A stretch of 64,000 nt of DNA, from NCBI RefSeq assembly GCF_035582795.1, contig NC_134365.1, forward strand, positions 222,101,887 to 222,165,886. Reading direction: 5' to 3'. Origin of the DNA: Mycteria americana (taxonomy: Eukaryota; Chordata; Aves; Ciconiiformes; Ciconiidae). The position numbers and the translations under genes were made by a program. Each line of letters starts with the position of its first letter. Position 1 is the first letter of the stretch. Under the pieces are notes generated by a model, which saw nothing but the letters and a program-made list of their open reading frames with translations, was not told the DNA's origin and did no database searches. Positions 13,901-25,804 of this stretch are shown piece after piece.

Positions 13901-16900
13901 GCGGTGCCGGATGCTGGGCTGCTTACGGCTCTGCCACTGGCCTCGCGTGACCGTCGCTCGGTGACCGAGCCTGCTTCGGGCTCCAGATCCTGATCCGAAG
14001 GGGAACCGTGGTGGGGGAAATAGGGGCTGGGCGGAGTTGCCCGCATGCGGTGCTGCGGGTGGATGCTGCGGCGCTCGGGAGAGGGGAGCTGAGCGGAGCC
14101 CTGGGCGGCGCGGGCACTCTCTGCCCCTCCTCTGGGACCGGGGATTTTCCCTTCGCAGCTGCGGGAGATCGCCAGCCACATGGTCCAGCTGCAGGAAGCC
14201 CTGAACGAGCTCTCGGAAGAGCACAACGCGGCCCTGGCGCAGTCGCAGGAAAAGCAGGGGCAGCTGGAGAGCGAGCTGCGTGCTGCCCTGCAGGAGAAGG
14301 TGAGGGGACCCCGGGGTCCCCGGCTGGGGGACGCGTGCCGGTGTGTGGCAGTCTCCTGGGGCTGGCTCGTGCCCTGCCGGCTCTGCGGGCAGGGCGGAGT
14401 GGGCAGGAGCGTCCATGCCGGCACACGGGGAGAGGCTGCGCGACGGCCGGCTCCCCTGGGGAGCCTCTCCCTGCTCCCGGGAAGGGTTCCCGCCGTGGGA
14501 CAGGCCGCTGTCCTCACAGCGAGGAGAGAAGCCCCGAGCTTGCCGAGACAAAGCCGCCGGAAAGCTTGGCGTCGATTAAAGCTGGGTGACCGCACCTCTC
14601 CTCGCTTGGTTCCCTCGCCTCACGCCGCGCTCGGTCCCTCGTCTCTGTCTCCAGAAATGCTCGGAAGAGAAGATCGAGATTCTCCAGGGGAAGATTTCTC
14701 TGCTGGAGGACCAGCTGGCCAGGCTGGGGGACTGCAGCGCCCAGGAGAAGGGAGAAGTCATGGGGGACGTCCTGAAGGTACGGCTGGGTCTCAAGAGAGC
14801 CTCTGGCTCCCGCAGCCGGGGCAGGCAGCGCTCGGGTGGAAAACTCCTCGAGCTGGGGAGAGCAGCGGGTGCTGGGGGGTGCACGGCAAAGCCGTGTGGG
14901 GCAGAGCCGGCTGCTCTCTGCTGTTGGATGGGAGTTACGGGGCCGAGTGCTCTGTGGGAGCCCCGTTTTGTGCCAAATTTGGGAATACCCCTCCCGGGTA
15001 GCTGCTGGCTCCCCCAGCCTCCCGTAGCAGGCGCTGGTTGTGGAGGGAGCGGCTCCTGCACCGTGAGAAAAGGCGTTTGGTCCGAGAGAGCAGAGCGGCA
15101 CAAGGCTAAGGGGAAAGCGGGGTGCGCTGGGGGTGCCGGGGGGGAGGCAGGCGCCGGGATGCAGCACGTGAGTCTCCGGTGAAGGTGTTGGGTGCAGCTC
15201 GAGTAACGCCTGGGGGTGTCCGTGTTTTTGTTTCCCCCCCCTCCTCTTCTCTCCGCCAGCTGGAAGAACTGAAGCAGGAGGTGTCCAGCCTCGCCGCTAA
15301 AGGGGCCGAGCTCCAGGCCACCGTCCTGCGGCTGGAGGAGGAGAAGCAGCTGCGGGAGGCAGCCCTGCAGTCCGAGCGCGGCCGCTTCGAGGAGGAGAAG
15401 CAGCAGCTGGGCGGCCTCGTCGCCAGCCTCCAGAGCTCCCTCTCCGAGAGCCACCGGGCCAGGGAGAGGCTGGAGCAGGACCTGCGGGCGCGGGAAGCCG
15501 GCGAGCCCCAGGGCGTCCCGCTGTGGGGCCGGGAGGCGGAGGCGAGGTGCGAGGGGGAGGCCGGGCGGCTGGCCGCCCTCGACGCCCTGCGGGAGAGGGA
15601 CTCTGCCCTGCAGCAGCTCCAGCACCTGCGGGAGGCCAACGCGTCCCTGAGCGGCCAGCTGCAGGCCATGGCGCAGGCCCGGGATGCCGGCCAGGCCGCC
15701 TCGGCGGCGGAGAAGGCTGAGCTGAGCCGCAAGATCGGCGAGCTGGAAGCCAGGATCCTCGAGCTCGGTGCCCAGCGGCAGCAGGGAGCGGCGGAGGGGC
15801 TGAAAGCCCAGCTGCGGGAGCTGGAGGGCAGGCTGCAGGAGAGCCAGCAGAGGCTGGCCGAGAGGGAGAGGCTGGCCCGGGAGAACGCCCGCCTGCAGGA
15901 GCGGCTGCTCTTCCTGGAGGAATCCCTGCGGAACACCGAGGGCATCCTGGAGGACGAGAAGAGGCGGGCGGCCGAGAGCCTGGAGGGCAGCCTGGCCAGG
16001 ATCGCCGAGCTGGAGGCGGAGAGGCAGCAGCTGGCGCAGGGCCGGGAGCCGGCTCCGCAGGAGCGGGGCGAGGAGCCAGCCAAGCGCCGGGCGCTGGAGG
16101 AGAGCTGGGAGAAGGCGACGGGAGCCTCCCCCGCTGCCCGAGGGGAGGAAGGAGAGCGCGGGCGGCTGGAGGAGGAGATGCGGGCACTGAGTCGGGAGCA
16201 CGGCCGGGCCTGCCAGCGGCTGCAGGCCGAGCAGGAGAAGGTGGCCGCGCTGGAAGCCCAGGCGGAGTGCCTGGCCGCCGAGCACCAGGAGAGGCTGGCC
16301 GCCCTCCAGGCCGACCTGTCCGGCGCCCGGGCGTGGGCGAAGGAGAAGGAGGGCGAGGAGCAGAAGCTGCGGGCCGAGGTCTCCTCCCTGCGGGAGAAGA
16401 TGGCTGTCGCTGAGCAAGCCGCAGCCCAGCGCGTGGCCGGGCTGGAGGCGGATGCCCGGAGAGCTGCCGAGGCGCTGGAGGGGATCTCCCAGCAGCTCTC
16501 CCAGGAGAAGCTCAAATCCAAGGAGCTGGAAGCCACCGTGGAGCGGCTGCGGAGCGCGGAGGCTGAGCTCTCCCGGGCGGCGGCCGCCGGCAGGCAGCAG
16601 GAGCTGGAGGTGGAGGCGGAGGTGAAGAAGCTGTCCGGGGAGGTGACCCTGCTGGGCGCCAGGCTGGAGGAGTCGCTGCGGGAGCACCGGCAGGACCTGG
16701 CGTGCCGGGAGGAGGAAGCCGAACGCTTGCGGCAGGAGGTGGAACGGGCCAAGGCAGACTGCGCTGCCGAGCGAGCCCGCAAGGCAGAGCTGGAGGCGCA
16801 GCTGCAAAACTCCCTCAACGAGCAGAGGGTGGAGCGGTCGGTGCACCGGGAGGAGCTGGCCCGGGCCCGGGAGCTGATGGCGGAGAAGGACGGGGAGCTG

Positions 16901-19900
16901 GACGAGCTCCGCCGGAAAAACATCTCGCGGGGTGAGGAGCTGAGGGACCTGCAGAAGACGGTCGGCAAGCTGAAGGGAGAGCTCGCCTCGGCGGAGGCGG
17001 CCAAGGAGCGGGCGCCCAAGGCGGACAACGAGCTGCAGGGCTTCTCGGAGGCCACCCGGAGCAGGGATGCGGAGGGGGACAGCGTCAAGGCCACCTGCTC
17101 AAAGGAGATGTTCCTCAAAAGCTTGGAGGAGAAGACCCATCACAGGGAGCAGGAATCGGGCTCGAGCCAAGACCTTTACCAGGAGAAGCTGAAGGAGACC
17201 CAGGCGCTTCGTTTGCAAGTGGAGGAGCTGGAGCAGAAGTGCAGGGAGCAGCAGGAGGCTGTGGCCGCCCTCGAGCGAGCGGCGGCCGAGGCGGCGATGG
17301 CGGAGCAAGCAGAGCTGGAGGCCTCGAGGAGGGAAGCGGCCCAGCAGAAGGAGAAGGCGTCGGAGCTGCAGAAGCTGCTGGAGGCCTCGAGGTCGGCGCA
17401 GGCTCTGCACGACGGCACCGTGGAGGCCCTGCGGAAGGAGCTGCAGGAGAAGGGCAGGGAGCTGAGCCAGAGCAAAACCGCCGTGGCCGCCGCCGAGAAG
17501 GAGCTGGCATCCCTCCGCTCTGCGGCGCAGGAGAAGGGCCGGTCGGAGGAGAGCTGGAAGGAGCAAGTGTCCCAGTGCCTCCAGGAGATGGAGAGGAAGA
17601 ACAGCCTGATCGGCAGCCTGGAGCACGAGGTCTCCATCCTCCATCGGCAGGTGACGGAGAAGGAGGGGGAGAGCAAGGAGCTGAAGCGCCTGATTGTCGC
17701 CGAGTCGGAGAAGAGCAAGAAGCTGGAGGAGAGGCTGCGGGTGCTGCAGACGGAGATGGCCACCGCCGCCTCCCGGGCGGCCGAGAGGTGCTCGCTGATG
17801 AAGGTGGAAGTGCAGCGGTGCCAGGAGGAGATGGAGAAGCAGCGGCTGGCCATCGAGGCCCTGAAGAGAGACCGTCACTGCCAGAGCGAGCGGGAGGACG
17901 AGCTGCGGCAGGAGGTGAAGGTCTGCCAGGACAAGTGCCTCCAGAAGGAGCAGCTCCTCGCCGCCCTGCAGCAGGAGCTCGGCAGCGCCCAGGCGCTCGC
18001 TGGGGAGCTGCCGGCGCTGAAGCACCTTTGCCAGCAGCTGCAAGCCGAGCGCGCTTCCTTGGAGAGCCAGCACCGCCAGGACCTGGAGCAGAGGGCGAAA
18101 GCCCTGGCCGCTCTGCAAGCGGAGCTGGCACGGGCCAAGCTGGAGGCGGCCGAGGTGCCCTCCCTGCGGGAGCGGTCGGCGGAGCAGGACCGGGCCGTCC
18201 AGCGGCTGCAGGCGGAGGCGGCAGAGCAGGCGGCGCGGCTGGCAGGGCTGCAGCAGGCCAACGCTCGGCTGGCCGAGGAGAACCGGGGGCTCGGCGAGAG
18301 CCGGAGCCGCGGGCAGCAGCGGCTCGAGGCGGAGCTGGGCCAAGCCAGGGAGCGGCACGCGCGGGAGCTGGAGCGGCTGCGGTCGGCGTCGGAGGAGCTC
18401 GTGGCCGGCAGCCGGCGGGAGGCCGAGGAGGCGGCGCGGAAGCTGGAGGCGATGAGTAAGGAGTACGAGAGCGGCAAGGCGGCGGCGCTGGAGGAGAGGA
18501 GGAAGCTGCTGGAGGAGAGGCAGAGGCTGACAGCTCAGGTAGGGGCTCCTGCAGCCTCCCCGCCGGGTGGGCTGCGGGCGAGGGGAGTCCCCCGGGAGAA
18601 GGGGCGCGGTTGGTCTCCTGCGTGCCCCTGAATCCTCGTCCTCCTGCTCAGCCCCGGAGCTGGGGGTCTGGGACACGCTCGGGCACGAAGGGGACGGGCG
18701 CTCCCGGGAAAGGCAGCCCGGTCCGCACCGGCTGCGTATTCACTTCTGCCTTTTGTGCTCGCAGGTGGAGCAGCTGGAGGTATTTCGGAAAGAACAAGCT
18801 AAGCAGGTAACGCATGCAAAGTGCTGGCTGCTTAACCGGTGACGGTGCGTGGCCCGAGCTGCTGCCGCTTCCCACCGGAGCCGCCCTCTCCTCTCGTGAA
18901 CTGTTTGCGGTGGGGACCCAGCCGTGGGGCGCTTGGCTCCCGGTCTCCGGGCTTGCGCCTTCGCCCCTGGGAGCAGGAGCTGGGGCCCGAACCTGCCGCC
19001 CGCCCGCTCACGGTGCTGCCCGCGGCTCGGCACGGCTTCACGCTCTCGCCTTCCCGGCGCGGCCGCGGGGCACGCTGCCGGCAGCACGCTGGCCGTGACC
19101 GGCTGCCGGGAGCATCCAGGGCTCCTCAACGCAGGACTGTTGCTCCTGTGGTGCCTCGTTCTCGGAGAGAGGGAATCTGGGGGGAGCTGGGATGCCCCAT
19201 TCCTTCTGTCCATCCCTTCTTCCCACCCTCTTTAACGGAGGTTCCGCTCCTCGCCCTCGCCCTGCCGGGAGGAGGGGGCTGCGCTCCCAGAAAGCGCGCT
19301 CCAGATGTGGCCAGAGGTGGGATGCTTTACAGCAGCATCCATCTCGGGCGTGGTGTGGGTTAGCGCTGGGGAAACGACGCTGGAAAAGCCCCGTTTCCCT
19401 GCCCAGCTTAGTTTGCCCCCACAGCCCCAGCCTGAGCTGCCCAGGGACCCTGCAGAGGCCTTGTGGCTGTGACCGGGGGGGCTGGGGGCTCCTCGCGGGG
19501 GTTCCGTGGCCCTTCTGTGGTGTCACGTCCCGCGTGCGCGTTTGGGCAAGCTCTTGGAACTGCAGGAGCACCCCTTTGGGGCGGGATGCCTCCCCCCCGA
19601 GCGGGCACGGGCCCCCCTCGAGCTGCGTGGCTTGAGATTTGGCGCGGAGAACGCCCGTGGTGGGCCGGGCCTCCTGCTCTTACCCCGACAGCGAACAGCC
19701 GGCAGCGGAGACGCCTGCTCCGGCGACGGGGCGCTGCGTAACCGCACCGGCTTCCCTCGCCCTCCCGCCTAAAGGGGTCTCGGCTTCGCTTCCAGCGCGC
19801 GGCTGCTCCTTACGCTCGGGTGTAGCACGAACCTCGTCCCCGCAAAGACGCGCGCGGGGTTGCTGTGACTGCCTGCCTCCAGCCTGCGAACCGAAGTGCC

Positions 19901-22900
19901 GGCTGTGCCGGGAGCTTCCTCGGCGGCGGGCACTGCTGAGCAGCCCCCCCCGGAGCAGGAAACCTCCTCCTGGTCCTGCCCCTGGAGCTGGCTGGAGGGG
20001 AGGGAGGGGCTCCTCCACCGGAGCGTTGTAGACCGGAGTCTTGTGCCCGGAGCTGCTCTAACCAAGCTGTGCTCTTCCAGGTGGAGGACCTGAATAAAAA
20101 GCTGACCCAGCACGAGAAGGCCACCCGAACCCAGCAGCAGCGGGTTAAGGTAAACGGGGACCAAAAACCCGGGACCCGAGCGGGGCTGAGCCCTTGGTCA
20201 GCCCTGGAGCTGTCGGCGGCTGCTCCCCGAGGGGCGCGGGGGCTCAGCCGGGCGAGGCGGGGGTGCAGGGTGCTTCTGACCTGGTCTCTTCCCTGCGCGC
20301 AGGTGCTGGAAGGGGAGCTGCAGGCAGAGGCCGCCCGCCAGCAGGAGAAGGTGGCAGAGCTGCAGGCGCAGCTCGCCCAGAAGGAGCAGGCGGCCGAGCA
20401 CTACAAAGGCCAGGTATGCCGGGGGCTGGCACGGCCCCGCCGTCCCCGTCCCCGTCCCCCCCGGCAGCGCGCCGCGGGGAAGCCTCTTGACGGGTTTTCT
20501 CTCCTTGACATCCTAGATGGAGAAGGCAAAAACTTACTACGACGCAAAGAAGCAGCAGAACCAGGACCTGGCGGAGAAGCTGAAGGCCATGGAGCAACTG
20601 CAGAAGGAGAACGCGGAGCTCCGGACCGAGTCGGAGAGGTTGGCCCAGGAGCTGCAGCAGAGCGTCCTGCAGGCCAAGGAGTCGGAGCTGAGCTGCAGGA
20701 ACCTCACCAGCCAGGTCCACAGCCTGGAGGCTCAGGTGGGCACGGCACAGCGGGGCTTCGCCCTCCTCCTCCTCCTCGCCTCCGTTGCCGGCTCACTCGG
20801 AGCGATCCATCCCTCCCTGCTTCCCCTCCAGGTGGAGTTTGCCAATCGGCAGCTACGGGAGCTCGGCAAGTTCCAGGTGGCAACGGACACGCTGAAGGGC
20901 CGGGAGACTTTCCGCCAGAACCCCGCCGATCTCAGCGCCGACAGCCTCGACCTCAGCCTCGACGAAGCGCAGCCGCTCAACTCCACCAGGTACCGGCACG
21001 CCGCGGCTCGGCAGAGCCCGTCCTGCCGCCAGCGTCGCAAAAACCCTGTGTCCCCGGGCCTCTCGGTTCCCCGACGGCCCGGCAAGCCCCTCAGCGCTGC
21101 CCTCCTGCCCCGTCCCTGCAGGAAGGCTGGCCGCTCGCAGTCGGAGGCCTCGGCGGTGCCGCCAGGCAGCGAAGAGTCGCTGGCGTCCCAGCGGCTGCCC
21201 CGCAAGGTGGAGTCCCTGGAGAGCCTCTACTTCACCCCCATCCCCAGCCGCACGCGGTCCCAGATGGAGAGCAGCGCCGGCTCCCTGGGCGACCTCTCGC
21301 TCGACTCCGGGTGCAAGACCCGCTCGGCCCGGCGCCGCACCACCATCAACATCACCATGACGAAAGTGAGCGGCCCCTGGGGTCTGGGGCCGGGAGGGCT
21401 CCGTGGGGCCGGGAGGGCTCCGTGGGGCAGGGTCTCCGCGCCGAGGATGGGGACGCCCGGTTTGCCGTGCCCCGCGGCCCCGGGGCTCTCCGGGGACTGG
21501 AGGCAGAGGCAGGGGTGGCTTGGGGGAGCTCGCTTCCATCGCTTCTGCCGTCGGCTGGGCCGCAGCCGTCACCCGGCCGTCCCGAGGAAGCCCGAGCTGC
21601 CGCGGGGCTGTTTGCGCTCCCAAACTCTGCACCGAGCTCCCCCACCGTGCCTTGTCCTGAGGACCCTCGGCCCTCAGTGAGGGCTGAGCGGGCAGCGAGG
21701 GAGGACGAGGGGCCCGGGAGGGGCAGCCTTTTGTCTGCTTCCTCCCCTCCTCTTCGCCTCTCGCTGGGCACAGCACCCACGGGCCGCTCCAGCCCCTGCC
21801 GAGGGTGGCCCTGGGACGGGCTGGGGGTTTGATACCTGGGTGGGGGCAACCCCCGGGATCAGCGCAGGCTGGGGGATGAAGGGATGGAGAGCAGCCCTGC
21901 GGAGAAGGACTTGGGGTACCGGTGGATGAAAAGCTGGACGTGAGCCGGCAATGCGCGCTCGCAGCCCAGAAAGCCAACCGTATCCTGGGCTGCATCCAGA
22001 GCAGCGTGGCCAGCAGGGCCAGGGAGGGGATTCTGCCCCTCGGCTCCGCTCCGGTGAGACCCCCCTGCAGGGCTGCCGCCAGCTCGGGGGTCCTCAGCGC
22101 AGGAAGGACACGGAGCCGTGGGAGCGGGTCCAGGGGAGGGCACGAAAATGGTTGGAGGGCTGGAACGGCTCTGCTGTGGAGAAAGGCTGGGAGAGCTGGG
22201 GGCGTTCAGCCTGGAGAAGAGACGGCTGCGGGGAGCCCTTGCGTCCCTTCGAGATACAAAGGGGGCTGATACGAAAGATGGGGACAGACTTTTTAGCAGG
22301 GCCCGTAGCGACAGGACACGGGGTGATGGTTTTAAACTGAAAGAGGGGAGATTGAGACTGGGTCTAAGGAAGAAAAGTCTTAGCTAAGGGTGGTGAGACG
22401 CTGGCCCAGGTTGCCCGGAGAGGTGGTGGCTGCCCCATCCCTGGACACATCCAAGGCCAGGTTGGCCGGGGCTCTGAGCAACCTGCTCTGGTTGAAGATG
22501 GCCCTGCCCATGGCAGGGGGTTGGACTGGGTGACCTCTAAAGGTCCCTGCCAGCCCAAACCCTTCCGTGATCTCTGGTTTCCCCCTCCCAGAAACAGGCC
22601 AAGACCGAGGAACCGGACAGCGCCGACGTCTCCTTCTGCAGCATCCCGGCAGCTCAGCCCCCGAACGCCGCCCCGGGCAAGGGCCGGCTGCGCTCGGCCG
22701 CCTCCGCCCGCTCCCTCGCCAGCTTCCCCTCCCAGGAGTCCCTCGTCAAGCTGGAAACCTCCTCCCCGCAGGAGACCCCGGGCAATTCGGCGCTGCTCGG
22801 CCTCCCCGGCTACCGGCCGGTCACTCGCGGCTCCCTGAAGCGCTTGCAGGGGGGCAGCAGCTCCAGCCTCGGTGCGTGCGGGCAGGGTGGGCGGCCGGCC

Positions 22901-24527
22901 GGGGGACCCTGCCCTGGCTTGGGGGGGGGGCCAGTTCTTGCCTTGGACCCCCCCCCCCACCTCCTCAGCCTTCCCTGCTTTGGGTTTAGGCCGGAGCAGC
23001 ATCTACCTGGGCACGTGCCAGGACGAGCCGGAGCAGCTGGACGACTGGAACCGCATTGCGGAGCTGCAGCAGCGTAACCGAGCCTGCCCGCCCCACCTGA
23101 AGACCTGCTACCCCCTGGAGAGCAGGGTAAGGGGAGGGGGCTGAGCGGGCTGCCCCTTCCCAGACCCGGGGGGGGGGTTCAGCTGCCCGTGGGAGGGGGC
23201 GCGGGGGACGGGGGGCGGCCGGCGGGCAGCCCTGGGGGCACGCGGAGCTGGGGCGCGTTGGTGGCGGCCCCTCGGCAACGCCTCCGCGCCGCCTCCGCAG
23301 CCCTCCGACTCCCTGGGGATCATCACGGACGAGGAGATGAAGACGGGCGACCCGAAGGAGACGCTGCGGCGTGCCAGCATGCAGCCCTCGCAGATCGCCG
23401 CCGGCACGGCCGCCCGGCGCAGCACCCTGGCCGCGGCCTGGGCCGGCGGCGGCATCACCACCCGGCAGCAAAGGAAGCGCCTCTCGGACGAGTCCCACCA
23501 GGGCCCCGACACCCCCGAGGTGAGCCGTGCCGAGCCGGCCCTGCCTGCCGCGAGCACCCGGCTGCTCCCCGGCTTCCCCGGGAGCCAGGCTGGGGACGAG
23601 GGGACACGAGGGCTGGTGGACAGCTGCAGATGTTCTCCAGATGTCGAGGGGCTGCTGAACGGCTCCTCCTGGGGCCGCACCAGCAGCGGGACCCTCGGTG
23701 CTGGCGGGAGGCAGCTCGAGCGGCGAGGGTCCGAGCCTTCCGCCGTCCCTGCGCGACGCCCCAGGCTCTGCTGCCCTCGCTCCCCGCCGGGCTCCCCAGC
23801 CCCGTCCCCTCCCCGCAGCCCCCCGGTTCCCCCCCTTGCCGCCAGCTCCCGGGGCTGTGTTCCCCGGATGACGGTCCTGGTTCGTCCCCTCTCTTCCAGG
23901 CCAAGAAGCCGACCAGCTGCTTCCCACGGCCCCAGACCCCCCGGGACCGCAGCGAGCGGCGCAGCTCCCAGGTCAGCCGGAGGAGCGAGCAGCAGGCCCC
24001 CGGCAAGCAGGTGAGCAGCAGGGCCCGGAGCAGCGAGCTCCGGGGAGAAAAAGAGGGCTTGGGACCCCCAGGTTCATTGCCCCCCGTCCTTCTCCGCAGG
24101 CCGAGAGGCGCCAGTCGATGGCGTTCAGCATCCTCAACACCCCGAAGAAGCTGGGGAACAGCCTGCTGCGCCGGGCGGCCGGCCGGAAAACCACCCCCAA
24201 GAACTCCCCCCGCGGCAGCACCCGCCGCTCGCCCCGCATCGCCACCGCCAAGTCCCCCAAGGGCAAGGTGGGCACCGCGAGCCCCCCGCGATGTGGGGGG
24301 GGGGGACGCGTGAGGGGCAGCGCGTCCTCGCCCCCGTGCTCCCAACCCCTGTGCCGAGCTCAGGGGGGCAGCGGGGGGACCCGTCCCTGCCGTGCCGCGG
24401 AGGCAGCGGGTCCCAGCGTGGGCACGGCCCCCTCCGTGGCCGTGGCTCGTTCACCGTCCCTAACGTCTCCTCTCCGCTCTGTCCCTTCCAGGCCAGTCGC
24501 CGATCGCTCAAGGACACCAAATTCTGA
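4933..24527 (+). CDS. NUMA1: Nuclear mitotic apparatus protein 1 (NuMA), 25 coding exons, 2106 aa
   Basis: NuMA links LGN/G-alpha-i and dynein-dynactin at the mitotic cortex and spindle poles and is nuclear in interphase. Coding exons: 4933-4974, 5584-5672, 7816-7895, 8673-8755, 8844-8924, 9238-9322, 10073-10202, 11165-11322, 12022-12139, 13707-13824, 14159-14299, 14655-14777, 15260-18538, 18765-18806, 20081-20149, 20303-20413, 20517-20735, 20832-20989, 21122-21365, 22592-22871, 22990-23126, 23301-23519, 23900-24010, 24100-24267, 24492-24527. All use GT-AG and keep phase, giving 2106 codons against 2115 residues in human NuMA as remembered. Residues 1-210 are the hook-like N-terminal domain. 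A long coiled coil follows, mostly from the 3279-nt exon (residues 417-1509). The tail holds the LGN-binding/4.1 region ([12 protein letters not shown]), the NLS RQQRKR at 1984-1989 and a CDK1 site QTPRD (T2015). The acceptor at 4906 leaves a 27-nt leader before the ATG in this exon. The last exon encodes only 11 residues. Confidence 0.97.
10589..10925 (-). mobile_element. CR1 LINE, 5'-truncated 3' end (copy C)
   Basis: Antisense CR1 fragment in NUMA1 intron 7. The 3' terminus is the tandem octamer tcacagaatcacagaatc, the reverse of the CR1 ATTCTRTG tail. The translated body reads [20 protein letters not shown] and ends LDEVLRDMV, the C-terminus of the CR1 ORF2 reverse transcriptase protein. 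It belongs to the same subfamily as the copy at 61118-62205, whose corresponding tail is nearly the same. Confidence 0.93.
12323..12920 (-). mobile_element. CR1 LINE fragment (copy A), inverted partner of the copy at 21866-22574
   Basis: Antisense CR1 3' portion in NUMA1 intron 9, with the octamer tail (tcacagaatcacagaa) at its left end. About 585 bp match the copy at 21983-22566 in reverse complement with roughly three differences by eye. Homology stops abruptly near 12920, where the other copy continues as CR1 sequence. A 28-bp T run follows at about 12978-13005. Confidence 0.92.
15260..18538 (+). other. NUMA1: Giant coiled-coil exon of NUMA1
   Basis: A single 3279-nt exon with no internal stop. 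It encodes heptad-rich sequence dominated by E, L, A, K, Q and R (for example [20 protein letters not shown]). It begins after the acceptor ctccgccag and ends before the donor GTAGGG. One very large central exon is a conserved feature of vertebrate NUMA1. GC content is very high, so both strands carry long shadow frames that should not be annotated. Confidence 0.96.
21866..22574 (+). mobile_element. CR1 LINE fragment (copy B)
   Basis: Sense CR1 in NUMA1 intron 19. It begins with the CR1 motif around aaggacttggggtaccgg and ends gggttggactgggtgacctc followed by the CR1 terminus. The copy ends only 17 bp before the acceptor of the next NUMA1 exon at 22592, so the LINE almost touches the coding exon and may have displaced the original branch point. 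Confidence 0.93.
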
Positions 24528-25155
24528 GGTTTCTGAGGTTTCCCCGGCCCCGGCCGTGCTGCTCCCTGCCCGGGGGGGAGAGCGTCCCAGCCTGCGCCCC
24601 CTCGCCTCTCCCTGCCCCCCCCAGGGCTGTGGGCACGTCCCCAGGGCCCGGCAGCACCGGGGGGGGGGGGGTGGGACACAGACACACAGATGGGGCCACC
24701 TTCCCCCCTGTGCCACTGCCCTGCACCTCCCGCTGCCCCCCCCCCCCCGGGCTGCGTGGGGGTCCCTGGGCAGGGCCCCAGCGCCCTTCGCGCTGCACCC
24801 GGCATCGCCCCGCGCCTGCACCCCCCGGGGCCCGGCCCAGGGCCGGGGGCTGCACCTGGAGGGGGGGAGGAGAGGGCTGCTCCCCCCCCGGGGGGATCCT
24901 GCACCCCAGGGCTGGTGGGGGGCGGGGGGGGCGTGGGTGTAGGGGGGCAGCTCCCTCGGGCCCGGGATGGATGGAGCAGCCCCCGGGCCCCCCCCGTGTC
25001 TGCGTGTCCCTGGGGGTGGGGGGCCAGGGCGAAGGGGCAGTGACTGTCACCCCCCGCCTGCGGTCCCAGCCCCAGCTCCCCCGGGGCGGGGCGGGGGGGG
25101 GAGGTGGCATTTTTTAAGTGTTTCTACTTGTAAATAAATTGTATTTTTTCTCCTG
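24528..25155 (+). terminator. NUMA1: NUMA1 3' UTR and polyadenylation signal
   Basis: After the TGA there is a G/C-homopolymer-rich 3' UTR of about 620 bp, ending in AATAAA at 25133-25138 within a short A/T patch and followed by a T-rich downstream element. The next gene (XNDC1) arrives from the opposite strand with its own signal about 290 bp further on. Confidence 0.85.
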
Positions 25156-25425
25156 CTCTGCCTGTCCTGCCTCGCTCCTCCCACGAGCCACTTCCGTGCC
25201 CACGGGCCACGCATGCTGCCCTCGCTGGCACGGGGGCCACGCCGCCGCCACCGTGGCCTCACTGCCACCAGCTGTGGGGACAGGCTGCCACCAGGGACCC
25301 CCATCCTCCTCCTCCTCCTCGCCGTAGGGTGCCCTGGGGCAGGCCGCTCGCCCGGGGACTCGCTGCGGTACCCGGCCGCCACAGCGGAGTTTTCTCTCTC
25401 TCTTTTTCCTCTTTCTCTCCTTTGC

Positions 25426-25431
25426 TTTATT
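25426..25431 (-). terminator. XNDC1: XNDC1 polyadenylation signal
   Basis: TTTATT on the + strand, which is AATAAA on the - strand, about 375 nt downstream of the XNDC1 stop codon. It makes NUMA1 and XNDC1 a convergent, tail-to-tail pair. Confidence 0.7.
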
Positions 25432-25804
25432 CTTCTCCAGCAGCAACTCTCCTCGTTACAGCCTTTCCCCACCCGGGGGGTCCCCCCCACGCCCCAGGGT
25501 GGTCCCCGAGCCTGGTCGTGGGGATGGAAGCGGCCTCGCCACGCCAGCCTTGCCACAAATTTACCGGGGCCGTCGTGCCTCTGCCAGCGTGGCCGGCGCT
25601 CCTGCGCAGGCTCCTTCCCCACCCACGCATCTTGCGGTGGCACAACCGGCTCCGGCAGCGCGGCTCTGCCAGCGCGGGCAGCAACTTGCCCGACGGGGCA
25701 GGCAGGGCTCCGGTCCGGCGTCTCCAAGAGCTGCGGCAACGCCGTTTCAGCCCCCGGGTGCCGCGACACGGGGTCTGTCCCCCCCAGCCGCTGTCCTCGC
25801 AGCC

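Noticed and set aside
14576-18676. Long - strand frames opposite the giant NUMA1 exon (up to 756 codons)
   Set aside because: Shadow frames of a GC-rich coiled-coil exon; their Leu/Ser/Arg-rich content is the complement of E/L/A/K/Q codons.
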